A DNA stretch of 24,773 bases, from positions 1 through 24,773 of the forward strand of contig JAEDIH010000008.1 in the NCBI GenBank assembly GCA_016292575.1, given 5' to 3'. A model generated the notes under the pieces. The model was not told the DNA's origin, did no database searches, and saw nothing but the letters and a program-made list of their open reading frames with translations. Shown piece after piece: positions 16,492 through 24,540 of this stretch. The DNA is from Clostridiaceae bacterium. Its GTDB lineage: Bacteria; Bacillota; Clostridia; Oscillospirales; Acutalibacteraceae. Position 1 is the first letter of the stretch. The number at the start of each line of letters is the position of its first letter. A program made the position numbers and the translations under genes.

Positions 16492-17303
16492 TTTGTACCT
16501 CCGAGCCTGCAATGCGAGCTTTTAACAATCTCCTCAACGGAAAGCGCAACATTATCCTCACTTTTTCCGTCGTTTTTAGTGTATATAAGGTATTCAATAT
16601 TTCCCTGCGGACCTTTTATCGGGGAAAAATCAAGATTCAGCACCGAAAAACCGCTTTCAAGAACAAATTGTTTGATATTTTCAACAACCTCAATATGCGT
16701 TGAAAGCTCACGCACAACGCCCTTTTTTCCAACCTTCTCCCGTCCGGCTTCAAACTGCGGCTTGATAAGACACACGGCTTCACCGCCGGTTTTGAGAAGC
16801 TCTTTCATTACGGGGATTATAAGTCTGAGCGAGATAAAGGAAACGTCAACGCTTGCAAAGTCAATAGGCTCCGGAATAATATCTTTTGTAACATGGCGGA
16901 AGTTTGTCCTTTCAAGGTTAATAACTCTCTCATCAGTGCGCAGCTTCCATGCAAGCTGACCGTAGCCGACGTCAATCGAATACACCTTTACCGCGCCGTT
17001 TTGCAGCATACAGTCGGTAAAGCCGCCCGTAGAAGCGCCGATATCCATGCAGACGCAGCCGCTCAGTGAAAGTCCGAACTCCTTAACGGCTTTTTCAAGC
17101 TTATATCCGCCGCGGCTGACATAGGGCATTTTTTCGCCTCTGACTTCAATGCAGTCGCTTTCCTTAACGTTTTCGCCGGCCTTGGTAACCTTGGCGTTGT
17201 TGACATAGACCTGTCCCGCCATTATGAGAGCCTTGGCTTTTTCGCGGCTTTCGGCAAAGCCTTTTTCAAAAAGAACCGTATCGAGTCTTGCTTTTTCCGT
17301 CAC
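16488..17303 (-). CDS. tlyA: TlyA family rRNA ribose methyltransferase / S4-domain protein
   Basis: TlyA proteins are SAM-dependent 2'-O-methyltransferases of 16S and 23S rRNA in several bacteria; the Bacillus ortholog is YqxC. The 271-residue protein begins with an S4 RNA-binding domain (about 5-62), then an FtsJ/RrmJ-like fold with SAM loop MDIGASTGGFTD (86-97). Residues Lys68, Asp153, Lys181 and Glu237 fit the K-D-K-E catalytic tetrad of the family. The start is GTG, with GAGGA 7 bases upstream; it begins directly after the dxs stop. It overlaps nadK at ATGA. An older annotation as haemolysin is not supported by the sequence. Which rRNA it modifies here is unknown. Confidence 0.93.
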   Translation of the reverse strand: MTEKARLDTVLFEKGFAESREKAKALIMAGQVYVNNAKVTKAGENVKESDCIEVRGEKMPYVSRGGYKLEKAVKEFGLSLSGCVCMDIGASTGGFTDCMLQNGAVKVYSIDVGYGQLAWKLRTDERVINLERTNFRHVTKDIIPEPIDFASVDVSFISLRLIIPVMKELLKTGGEAVCLIKPQFEAGREKVGKKGVVRELSTHIEVVENIKQFVLESGFSVLNLDFSPIKGPQGNIEYLIYTKNDGKSEDNVALSVEEIVKSSHCRLGGTK

Positions 17304-19163
17304 TTAAAAATCCTCGCTTATTTTATTTACTATTCTTTCGGCGTCAAGCCCGTATTCGTGCAAAAGCTCGCCCACAGTAGCCTGACTGACAAAACGGTCG
17401 TTTACGGCTGTCAGGGAAAAGGCGCCTTTATAGCCGCGTTCAAGAAGGCTGAAGCCTGTTTTTTCGCCTATGCCGCCGCTTCGTATACCCTCTTCAAAAA
17501 AGAAAACTTTTTTCATCGTGTACATGATATCAACAGCATTTTCCGGAAGCGGCTTTATTCTGTTGAGTGATATCAATAATACATTTATATTCTGAGCCGA
17601 AAGCTCATCAACGGCTTTTATCGCCTGAGAGGTAACTCGCCCGTAGGTTACAATGCAGATTTCAGCGTTTTTATCTCCGTAGGTTGAGAACTCAACACAG
17701 TCATACTGCAAAACCGAAACATTATCCGCCTGTCCTCCGCGCGGATAGCGCACGGCAACCGCAACCTTATCGGCATTCACCGCATTGTTGATATCAGCCT
17801 CAAGCGAGCGGTAACAGCAAGGAGAATATATGATGATATCCGGTATTGTTGAAAGGAAAGCAACGTCCATAAGTCCGTTGTGGGTCTCGCCGTCTTCACC
17901 GACAAAGCCTGCTCGATCAATGGCAAAAATCACCTTGAGCTTTTGCAGCGATATATCATGAACAAGCTGATCATAGCAGCGTTGAAAAAAGGTTGAATAG
18001 ACCGCAAAGACGGGCAGCATACCTTTTTTCGCAAGACCGCTTGCAAAGGTTACCGCGTGTTCTTCGGCAATGCCGACGTCAAAAAAGCGGTTGGGAAAGC
18101 TCTTTCTGAAGCATTCAAGTCCTGTTCCAAGCCCCATTGCAGCAGTAATGGCGCACATCTTTTTGTTGGTCGGAGCATATTTGCAAAGGTATTCACCGAG
18201 TTTATCCGAAAAAGAATCGGAAGAAGATTCCGTTTTTCCCGTTGCAAGGTCAAAAGGTCCCACGCCGTGGAACCTGCTGGGATCCTCTTCGGAAAATTTA
18301 TAGCCTTTGCCCTTTATTGTGTTGACATGGAGCAAAACGGGCGCATTGACCTTTTTTGCCGCTTCAAGCGCGTCAACAAGCACTGAAATATTGTGTCCGT
18401 CAATCGGACCCATGTATCTGTAGCCGAGATCTTCAAAAAACGTGCTTTGAGTGTAAAGCTTGTTTTTAAGATCGGTTTTGAGGTCATACAGCTTTCTGGT
18501 AATCTTTTTTCCGACGCTCGGAATTCTGTTGAGCGTCCTTTCAGTTGAAGCTTTGAGGTTATAGTATCCGGGCTTTGAGCGAATGACAGCAAGATATTTT
18601 GCAAAAGAACCGACATTCTCGGATATCGACATTTTGTTATCGTTGAGAATAATTATATGCTTTGTTTTGCTGCGTCCTCCGTTGTTTAGGGCTTCATAAA
18701 CCATTCCGCCGGTGAACGAACCGTCACCTATAACCGTTACGGTATAATTGCCGTTATCAAGCAGCCGGTTGGCCGTTGCAATGCCGAGTCCGGCGGAAAC
18801 CGAGGTCGAGCTGTGACCGGAATAGAAGGTGTCATGCTCGCTTTCATTCGGGCGGCAAAAGCCTGAAAGCCCGTCCTTTTTTCGCAGAGTTCCAAAGCTT
18901 TCATACCGACCCGTAATAAGCTTATGAGCATAGCACTGGTGACCGACATCGAAAACAATGCTGTCTTTTGGGGAATCAAAAACCTTATGCAGCGCAACAG
19001 TCAGCTCAACCGCACCGAGATTTGAGGAAAGGTGACCGCCGTTTTGCGAAACGGTCTCAAGCATTTTCTGCCTTATCTCAAAGCACAGCTCGTTAAGCTG
19101 TTCGTTATTCATTTTTTTTACGTCCGACGGCGCTTTTATGCCGGGAAGAAGCTTATAATCCAT
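17304..19163 (-). CDS. dxs: 1-deoxy-D-xylulose-5-phosphate synthase
   Basis: Dxs condenses pyruvate and glyceraldehyde 3-phosphate with thiamine diphosphate, the first step of the MEP isoprenoid pathway. From the ATG at 19163 it has 619 residues. Visible motifs are GGHLSSNLG (42-50), FDVGHQCYAHK (71-81), the TPP/Mg motif GDGS with LNDNKMSIS (146-181), an AEEHAV motif with the catalytic glutamate in the Pyr domain, and DRAGFVGEDGETHNG. MDYKLLPGIKAPSD is the typical Dxs opening; an in-frame TTG at 19175 would sit too close to the AAGGA site and overlap the ispA stop. It follows ispA by 8 bases, placing pathway entry and prenyl chain elongation in one unit. Confidence 0.96.
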   Translation of the reverse strand: MDYKLLPGIKAPSDVKKMNNEQLNELCFEIRQKMLETVSQNGGHLSSNLGAVELTVALHKVFDSPKDSIVFDVGHQCYAHKLITGRYESFGTLRKKDGLSGFCRPNESEHDTFYSGHSSTSVSAGLGIATANRLLDNGNYTVTVIGDGSFTGGMVYEALNNGGRSKTKHIIILNDNKMSISENVGSFAKYLAVIRSKPGYYNLKASTERTLNRIPSVGKKITRKLYDLKTDLKNKLYTQSTFFEDLGYRYMGPIDGHNISVLVDALEAAKKVNAPVLLHVNTIKGKGYKFSEEDPSRFHGVGPFDLATGKTESSSDSFSDKLGEYLCKYAPTNKKMCAITAAMGLGTGLECFRKSFPNRFFDVGIAEEHAVTFASGLAKKGMLPVFAVYSTFFQRCYDQLVHDISLQKLKVIFAIDRAGFVGEDGETHNGLMDVAFLSTIPDIIIYSPCCYRSLEADINNAVNADKVAVAVRYPRGGQADNVSVLQYDCVEFSTYGDKNAEICIVTYGRVTSQAIKAVDELSAQNINVLLISLNRIKPLPENAVDIMYTMKKVFFFEEGIRSGGIGEKTGFSLLERGYKGAFSLTAVNDRFVSQATVGELLHEYGLDAERIVNKISEDF

Positions 19164-19171
19164 TATATCAA

Positions 19172-20053
19172 TCAATTCCTTCGTGACAAAAGCTTTTCGG
19201 AAAAATCTCTGAGATATGAGGCTTCCTCTCCGAAATATTCAAGGCTTGCAAGCGCTTCATCGGTCAGCTTTTTTGCAAACAGCTGCGACATCTCAATGCC
19301 GAGAAGCGAAACATAGGTCGATTTATCACTCTGAGTATCGCTTCCTACCGGCTTTCCGAGCGTTTCCTCGTTTCCGGTAACGTCAAGAATATCATCAACA
19401 ACCTGAAAAGCCTGTCCGAGCTTTTCGGCAAAATCAGCTGCGGCTTTTTTCGCTTCGCTTTCGCCGTGGGCCGCAATAACGCCCATAACAGCCGCAGCCC
19501 TGATAAGCGCGCCGGTTTTGAGCCTGTCCATCTTTTCAAGGGTATCGCTCGTAATCCGTATTCCCTCGCTTTCAAGGTCAATAACCTGACCGCCGATCAT
19601 ACCGCAGTTGCCCGCGCCCTCGGCAAGAACAGAAAGAGCTTCAAGCGTCATTTCCGGGTCTTTTTTTGCAACAGTTGAGCCGAGCACGCTTGAAAAAGCA
19701 TGAGTCAGAAGACCGTCTCCGGCAAGCAGGGCAAAATGCTCCTTGAATTTAATGTGGCACGAGGGCTGTCCGCGCCTCATATCATCGTTATCCATGCAGG
19801 GAAGATCATCGTGAATGAGCGAATAGGTATGAATCATCTCGATTGCACAGGCAAACGGGAGCGCATCCTCAACATTTCCGCCGCAAAGGCGGCAGAATTC
19901 AAGCAAAAGGAGCGGTCTTATCCTTTTTCCGCCGTTTCTGACGCTGTACTTCATAGCTTCACAAACAACGTTATCGCCGCACTTTTCAAGAGCCCTTTCA
20001 AGCGCCGCGTTTATCATTGAAACATATTCATCTGTAGTGTATCTTTTATTCAT
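19172..20053 (-). CDS. ispA: Farnesyl diphosphate synthase (short-chain polyprenyl synthetase)
   Basis: IspA joins isopentenyl diphosphate with dimethylallyl then geranyl diphosphate to give farnesyl diphosphate. From the ATG at 20053 the protein has 293 residues, with the first aspartate-rich motif DDLPCMD (82-88) after YSLIH, the second DDILD (220-224) and the GKRIRP phosphate site (42-47). The region before the first motif matches bacterial farnesyl, not longer-chain, synthases. A longer reading frame to 20152 exists, but its first 33 residues overlap xseB and do not resemble the family. The chosen ATG overlaps the xseB end in ATGAATAA, suggesting coupling. Confidence 0.95.
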   Translation of the reverse strand: MNKRYTTDEYVSMINAALERALEKCGDNVVCEAMKYSVRNGGKRIRPLLLLEFCRLCGGNVEDALPFACAIEMIHTYSLIHDDLPCMDNDDMRRGQPSCHIKFKEHFALLAGDGLLTHAFSSVLGSTVAKKDPEMTLEALSVLAEGAGNCGMIGGQVIDLESEGIRITSDTLEKMDRLKTGALIRAAAVMGVIAAHGESEAKKAAADFAEKLGQAFQVVDDILDVTGNEETLGKPVGSDTQSDKSTYVSLLGIEMSQLFAKKLTDEALASLEYFGEEASYLRDFSEKLLSRRN

Positions 20054-20252
20054 CTTCCTCACCGCCTGCAATAACCGAAAGCTCAACAACTTTTTGTTTT
20101 GCGTTTTCAAGAGCCTTGTTGCAGAAAGCGACAAGGTGAACGCCCTCTTCATAAAGTTTCATTGACATTTCAAGATCCGTTTCGCCGCTTTCAAGGCTTT
20201 CGGTAATCTCTTTAAGGCGAAGAAGCGCCGTGTCAAAATTATATGTATCCAT
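20046..20252 (-). CDS. xseB: Exodeoxyribonuclease VII small subunit
   Basis: XseB is the small helical subunit that binds several-to-one on XseA to form the single-strand nuclease ExoVII. The 68-residue protein shows the family pattern: FDTALLRLKEITESLESGE, then DLEMSMKLYEEGV and a helical CNKALENAKQKV. Its ATG shares one base with the xseA stop (TAATG), which would keep subunit synthesis linked. It ends inside the ispA start region. Confidence 0.95.
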   Translation of the reverse strand: MDTYNFDTALLRLKEITESLESGETDLEMSMKLYEEGVHLVAFCNKALENAKQKVVELSVIAGGEEDE

Positions 20253-21484
20253 TATTTATTATTCCTTTCAGTTTCGTTTTCATTCATTATAATGGCGTTT
20301 ACGGTACACCTCAGCTCGCCGTCTGAAAGGCGAACGCCGATTTCATCACCGACGCCGGAACGCGCCGCGCTTTTGATTGCGTTCCCCTGCTCATCCAGAG
20401 CAACGGCAAAGCCGCGTTCAAGCGTTTTAAGCGGACTGACGCTTTCAAGGCGTGAAGCGCAGAAGACGGTTTCGCTCTGAAAGCGTGAAAAGGTGCGGGA
20501 AACCGCCGCATTCATTCTCTGTGCCAGCATGTCTGCAAAATCCGCATATTGCATTATCCTTTTTTGCGGACTGAGAGCGGAAAGATGCTTTTCGCTTTGC
20601 GCAAGAAGCGCTTTTCTTCCGCCGATTTGCGAAAGAACGGCGTTCATCATTGAGTCAAGAGCTTTATCAAGCGTATACAGAAGCTCCCTGTAATCGGGAA
20701 CGGCAATTTCCGCCGCTGCCGACGGCGTAGGCGCACGGCGGTCACTGACAAAGTCCGCAATGGTATAATCCGTCTCGTGACCGACGGCTGAAATAATAGG
20801 AATCTGCGAATCATAAACGGCGTGAGCGACCGCTTCCTCATTAAACGCCCAGAGATCCTCAATGGAGCCTCCGCCGCGTCCGACAATTAGCACATCGCAA
20901 GCATTAAGGCGATTGAACCTTTCGATTGCCGCAACAATCTGTGGTGCGGCATTTTCGCCCTGAACCGCAACCGGCTCAAAAACAACTTCGGCAAGCGGAT
21001 AACGCCGCTCAAGAACAGTCAAGATATCATGAACTGCGGCTCCGGTCGGAGAAGTTATCACACCTATCCTTTTCGGAAACTGCGGAAGCGGCTTTTTGTG
21101 TTCATCAGAGAACATTCCCTGCTCATAAAGCTTCTTTTTAAGCTGTTCAAAGGCAAGATTCAGTGCTCCCTGCCCGTCGGGTATCATATCCTCGCAGTAT
21201 AGCTGATAAACGCCGTCGCGCTCAAAAACGGAGATGTTTCCCCTGATAATCACTTTCATTCCGTTTTCAACCTCAAAACGGACTCTTTCGGCGGCGGAAC
21301 GGAACATTACCGCTTTTATTGCCGCGTTTGAATCTTTCAGAGTGAAATAGAAATGACCCGTTCGGTAATGATTGGTGAAATTTGAAATTTCACCGCTTAC
21401 ATATATATTTTTAAGGTTAAAATCCGAATCGACTATTGATTTGATGTAGGTATTAATTTGTGAAACGGTTAAAACAGTTGACAT
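20252..21484 (-). CDS. xseA: Exodeoxyribonuclease VII large subunit
   Basis: XseA carries the catalytic site of ExoVII, which degrades single-stranded DNA into short oligonucleotides for repair. From the ATG at 21484 it has 410 residues: an N-terminal OB-fold (about 3-100, with GEISNFTNHYRTGHFYFTLK-like residues), then the catalytic domain with ITSPTGAA, GRGGGSIEDLWAFNEE and ISAVGHETDYTIAD motifs, and a C-terminal helical region that binds XseB. The frame stays open upstream to 21556, but MSTVLTVSQIN is the normal opening and the ATG shares a base with the preceding stop (TAATG). Identity is secure. Confidence 0.96.
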   Translation of the reverse strand: MSTVLTVSQINTYIKSIVDSDFNLKNIYVSGEISNFTNHYRTGHFYFTLKDSNAAIKAVMFRSAAERVRFEVENGMKVIIRGNISVFERDGVYQLYCEDMIPDGQGALNLAFEQLKKKLYEQGMFSDEHKKPLPQFPKRIGVITSPTGAAVHDILTVLERRYPLAEVVFEPVAVQGENAAPQIVAAIERFNRLNACDVLIVGRGGGSIEDLWAFNEEAVAHAVYDSQIPIISAVGHETDYTIADFVSDRRAPTPSAAAEIAVPDYRELLYTLDKALDSMMNAVLSQIGGRKALLAQSEKHLSALSPQKRIMQYADFADMLAQRMNAAVSRTFSRFQSETVFCASRLESVSPLKTLERGFAVALDEQGNAIKSAARSGVGDEIGVRLSDGELRCTVNAIIMNENETERNNK

Positions 21485-22434
21485 TAAAAACTTCTCTCCG
21501 CTTTCTTTTTTCCTTTCAGATACCCGATTACCGCAACGCCTGCGGCGTTGTCGCAAGAAAATTCGGGCTTTGCAAAAATTGCGTTATATTTTTCTTTGAA
21601 CCTTTTGCTGATTATTGAATTTGACATTACGCCTCCGGAATAAACAAGAGGCAGCGAGCCGTATTTTTCAAGAATACGCTGCGTCATGCTGTCAAGCGCC
21701 GATGAAATATAATCAATGCAGAACTTTGCGGTGTCGCACGCCGCTTCACCGGCTTCGACCATTTTACGGCACTGATTTTCAAGACCCGAAAGCGAACAGT
21801 CAAGACCTTTCATCGGTGCTTTGACCTTGAACTGTTTTTTGCTTTGGCAGGCAAGAGAGTCGAGCTCCCTGCCGCACGGAAAGGAAAGACCCAGCATCAG
21901 TCCGGCGCGGTCAACCGCCTGACCCGCTTTGAGATCAAGCGAGGACGCAATTCTTTCGCAGAGAAAAATTTCCTCATCGTCAGGTCTTACAAGCACCGCT
22001 TCGGTAGTACCGCCCGAAAGATGAAAGGCAATAAATTCCTTTTCAAGCAGATCAAGACGACCGGCACTGAACAAAGCGGCTGCAATGTGTCCGTTCTGGT
22101 GAGCGGTTTCAAAAAAAGGAACACCTGAAGCAAGAGCCGCACAGCGGGCCGCAGTTCCCCCGACAAGGAAACACGGCATATACGAATTTTCACGAAGGCA
22201 GGGTCTTACCGAAGCGCAGACCCCGTCAACGGTGAATTTTTCATGCTCCGCAAGCTTTTGAAAAACAGAACCGAGCTGAACCGTGTGGTGAAAAACGGCG
22301 TCACTCTGGCGCAGTCCTTTTTCCCCTTTTTTAACCGGCAGCAAAAGCTTGTTTTGAATGACGCGCCCCTCCCGAGGAAAAAACGCGGCAACGGAGGTTG
22401 TGTAATTACTTGTATCGAAGCCGATGTACGCCAT
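21484..22434 (-). CDS. TsaD/Kae1-like (peptidase M22 family) paralog of unknown function
   Basis: This 316-residue protein has the ASKHA fold signs of TsaD/Kae1, the enzyme that makes t6A on tRNA. The metal residues are kept: His112 and His116 in AHQNGH, and Asp295 in CDNAAG; IGFDTSNYTTS opens the protein and SGGTTEAVLV, AGQAVDRAG and YSGGVMSN match the TsaD nucleotide-binding motifs. It differs from true TsaD: SGGTT replaces SGGHT, the length is about 20 residues shorter, and overall divergence is high. I infer a paralog; the genuine tsaD should be elsewhere. It replaces folD at this place in the nusB-xseA order, and both its ends overlap neighbours by one base (TAATG). Substrate is unknown; a protease role is historical and unsupported. 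Confidence 0.85.
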   Translation of the reverse strand: MAYIGFDTSNYTTSVAAFFPREGRVIQNKLLLPVKKGEKGLRQSDAVFHHTVQLGSVFQKLAEHEKFTVDGVCASVRPCLRENSYMPCFLVGGTAARCAALASGVPFFETAHQNGHIAAALFSAGRLDLLEKEFIAFHLSGGTTEAVLVRPDDEEIFLCERIASSLDLKAGQAVDRAGLMLGLSFPCGRELDSLACQSKKQFKVKAPMKGLDCSLSGLENQCRKMVEAGEAACDTAKFCIDYISSALDSMTQRILEKYGSLPLVYSGGVMSNSIISKRFKEKYNAIFAKPEFSCDNAAGVAVIGYLKGKKKAERSF

Positions 22435-22838
22435 TATGCTTCTGACTTTTTTGCAATGGCGCCGAGAACGCCGTTAATATATGACGCGTCCTCATTCGTT
22501 GCGTATTTTTTTGCAATTTCAACAGCTTCGTTGATTGCAACGCCTACGGGAATCTTTTCCTCGCTGAAAAGCAGTTCATAGACCGCAACTCTCATAATTG
22601 CGGACGCAACGCGTGAAATGCGCTTTGCCGTCCAGCCGACAAGATTGCTGCCGATTGTTTTATCAATGGCTTCAAGATTTTCAAAAATACCCTTTGTTGT
22701 GCGCAGAACATAGTTGTTGACCTCAAAAAACTCAGACTCCTGCGCACATTCTATTATCTCACTCAGCGGCAGATCGCTGAGAAAGCTTTTTTCAAATGTA
22801 ATTATAAACGCAACTTCCCTTGCCTCGTGTCGTGTCAT
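22434..22838 (-). CDS. nusB: Transcription antitermination factor NusB
   Basis: NusB binds boxA RNA with NusE (S10) to promote antitermination, chiefly on rRNA operons. From the ATG at 22838 the protein has 134 residues with TRHEAREVAFIITFE at the start and the typical NusB C-terminal half (ISRVASAIMRVAVYELLF, PVGVAINEAVEIAKKY and FING-like YINGVLGAIAK). The frame is open 60 bases further up, but AAGGAA lies just ahead of 22838 and MTRHEAREVAF is the family opening. It is first in the run that ends with recN and shares a base with the next start (TAATG). Confidence 0.95.
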   Translation of the reverse strand: MTRHEAREVAFIITFEKSFLSDLPLSEIIECAQESEFFEVNNYVLRTTKGIFENLEAIDKTIGSNLVGWTAKRISRVASAIMRVAVYELLFSEEKIPVGVAINEAVEIAKKYATNEDASYINGVLGAIAKKSEA

Positions 22839-22892
22839 ATTATTTTTCCTTCCGTGTTTTTTGCATACCGCAGATTTGTCGGCGGCTTTAAG

Positions 22893-22916
22893 GTGCAAAA
22901 ATATACATTTTTACAC
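22893..22916 (-). promoter_or_regulatory. Palindromic stem-loop in the nusB operon leader
   Basis: A 10-bp inverted repeat (GTGTAAAAAT and ATTTTTGCAC, one G-U pair in RNA) flanks a four-base loop. It starts about 7 bases after the predicted transcription start, so it could be an operator or a 5' stabilising hairpin. No U tract follows, so it is not a terminator. Confidence 0.5.
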
Positions 22917-22929
22917 TATTTGAGTTTAT

Positions 22930-22957
22930 ATTATACCACAAATTTTAAAACAGGCAA
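22930..22957 (-). promoter_or_regulatory. Promoter of the nusB-to-recN operon
   Basis: The minus strand has TTGCCT (22952-22957), 16 bases, then TATAAT (22930-22935) with an extended TGG element. It begins right after the spoIIIAH stop, giving a leader of about 85 bases. No terminator separates it from the spoIIIA genes. Confidence 0.7.
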
Positions 22958-23527
22958 CTACTTTGCTTCAATTATTGTCAAATTTTCAGGTGAAACCGGA
23001 GTATTATTTTCAATAATCTCGGTAATTTGCAGGATTGTGCTGTCGTTTGACTTTCCGTTTTCAATAATTACCTGCGCTTTTTCACCGTTAATTATTACAA
23101 CGCACTCTCCGCCGATCTTTGCTTTTATCATTTCTTCGCAATCAGTTTGAGCTTTCAGCGTGCTTTTGAACTGCTCAAGCAAAGTTGTAAGCTTTGCTTT
23201 TTCATCTTCGGAAACGTTCTCGTTTTTCAGAATCTTTTCAATTTTTTCTTCAATCTCGTCTTTAACATTCTTCTGCTCAAGCTTTGCCGAGGCGAAGTAT
23301 TCGGCGTTTGAGGCGACAGCAGTCGTGTCCTCGGCAACATTGCTCGCACCGACTAAAAGCGAATCGCCGAGATTCTGTCTGTTTGTCTCCTCCTCGGCAA
23401 CGGTTGATGTTTTTGCCGAGGCGTCGCTCTTCGGTTTTGAGTAATACCAATTAACCGTTACGGCGGCGGCAAGGGCTACTATTAGCGTTGCGGCAAGAAT
23501 CTGCTTCTTTTTTACAAACATACTCAT
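22958..23527 (-). CDS. spoIIIAH: Stage III sporulation protein AH
   Basis: SpoIIIAH is anchored in the mother-cell membrane and forms, with forespore SpoIIQ, the channel between the two cells during engulfment. This 189-residue protein has a basic N-terminus, one membrane segment (about 10-28), a Thr/Ala/Glu-rich linker, a coiled-coil region (about 80-135) and a C-terminal ring-building (YscJ/FliF-like) domain with conserved VIINGEKAQVIIEN. GGAGG ends 8 bases before the ATG. It follows spoIIIAG after 13 bases and closes the spoIIIA operon. Confidence 0.9.
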   Translation of the reverse strand: MSMFVKKKQILAATLIVALAAAVTVNWYYSKPKSDASAKTSTVAEEETNRQNLGDSLLVGASNVAEDTTAVASNAEYFASAKLEQKNVKDEIEEKIEKILKNENVSEDEKAKLTTLLEQFKSTLKAQTDCEEMIKAKIGGECVVIINGEKAQVIIENGKSNDSTILQITEIIENNTPVSPENLTIIEAK

Positions 23528-23540
23528 GGGTGTTTCCTCC

Positions 23541-24071
23541 TTATCCGGCTTTGCGGACTACACTGATATTGGTTGAATTTATATCAAACAGCGCACAGAC
23601 GGTTTCGATAATACGCTGCTTAATAACACTGTCGCCGGCTCCGTCACATACGATTGCAACGCCGCAGACGTGCGGATAGACGCTTTTGGTCAAAAGACCG
23701 TTTTCACCATCGTCGTTTTCAATGATGATATACTTGCTTTTTGTTTTCTGCGAGCTGTCTTTATCGTTATTTTCAACGTCCTCATCGGTATCCTTTGCAA
23801 AAACCTCCTCTTTTGACGAATCAAAAACCACCATTACCTGAGCTTCGCCTGCACCCTCGATACTTTCAATGAGCGTTTTCAGCCTCAGCTCAATGCTTTC
23901 TTCATATGAAAGTGTTTCGCTTACCGTCTTGTTTTGAACGTCTTTAGCGGCAGGTTTCAGTTCAGACAGAAATATCAGCGCCATTCCGAGAACACCGACG
24001 GCTATTATTATCAAAACTCTTTTGTCCGCTTTCAGCTTTTTCAAAAGCTTTTCTTTAAGGTCGTTTTTCAT
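23541..24071 (-). CDS. spoIIIAG: Stage III sporulation protein AG
   Basis: SpoIIIAG forms a large membrane ring in the sporulation channel complex. The 176-residue protein has a basic N-terminus, one membrane span (about 19-36), and a periplasm-facing ring-building domain opening with RLKTLIESIEGAGEAQVMVVFDSS and continuing with a long acidic, Asp/Lys-rich insert (about 95-115) before PHVCGVAIVCDGAGD. It is shorter than the Bacillus protein, mainly through the loop. The ATG overlaps the spoIIIAF end by 17 bases, after AGGAGA. Confidence 0.92.
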   Translation of the reverse strand: MKNDLKEKLLKKLKADKRVLIIIAVGVLGMALIFLSELKPAAKDVQNKTVSETLSYEESIELRLKTLIESIEGAGEAQVMVVFDSSKEEVFAKDTDEDVENNDKDSSQKTKSKYIIIENDDGENGLLTKSVYPHVCGVAIVCDGAGDSVIKQRIIETVCALFDINSTNISVVRKAG

Positions 24072-24540
24072 TCGGCTCTCCTTTTTTTACAATCTCAATT
24101 TCGGAAATGTTGCCGCATATTACTTTTGCAGCCTCTTTAATTTCACGCTCGTTGATTTTTCCGCTGACAACAATTTTGAGCCTTACCACCTTGCAGTCTC
24201 CGTCACAGGTGACGTCAACGGAATCAACGCTGTATTTCATTTCGGTAAGCCGCTTTCGCACCGCCGCTTCATAGCCGCTCTGAGCAATCTTTTTTGCTGT
24301 ATCCTCGCTCTTCTTCCTATATTCTTCGTCATCTTCTTTGAAGCTTTGAATATCCTCAAGCAGATTAAAATCAAGTTCGTCCTTTGAGGCAAAGGGAGAT
24401 ATGACGGCGCAGACAATAACAACGCCTGCAAGGGTAATAAACGCTGCTTTTGTTTTTCCGGGCGGCAAAAGAGCGGTAAAAACAGCTCCGATTATTGCCG
24501 TTGCCGCTATGAGAGCCGTCCAGCTTTTAATCGCGTCCAT
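24055..24540 (-). CDS. spoIIIAF: Stage III sporulation protein AF
   Basis: SpoIIIAF is a membrane component of the SpoIIIA export-like complex. The 161-residue protein has two N-terminal spans (about 7-25 and 32-50) and a soluble part with a ring-building-like fold (about 95-150). The order AE-AF-AG-AH and the opening MDAIKSWTALIAATAI support the name. It starts on the spoIIIAE stop (TGATG overlap) and ends inside the spoIIIAG start. Confidence 0.9.
   Translation of the reverse strand: MDAIKSWTALIAATAIIGAVFTALLPPGKTKAAFITLAGVVIVCAVISPFASKDELDFNLLEDIQSFKEDDEEYRKKSEDTAKKIAQSGYEAAVRKRLTEMKYSVDSVDVTCDGDCKVVRLKIVVSGKINEREIKEAAKVICGNISEIEIVKKGEPNEKRP

Noticed and set aside
21484..22434. Naming this gene tsaD
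   Set aside because: Key motifs and length differ from true TsaD and the context is not that of tsaB/tsaE, so a paralog is more likely.
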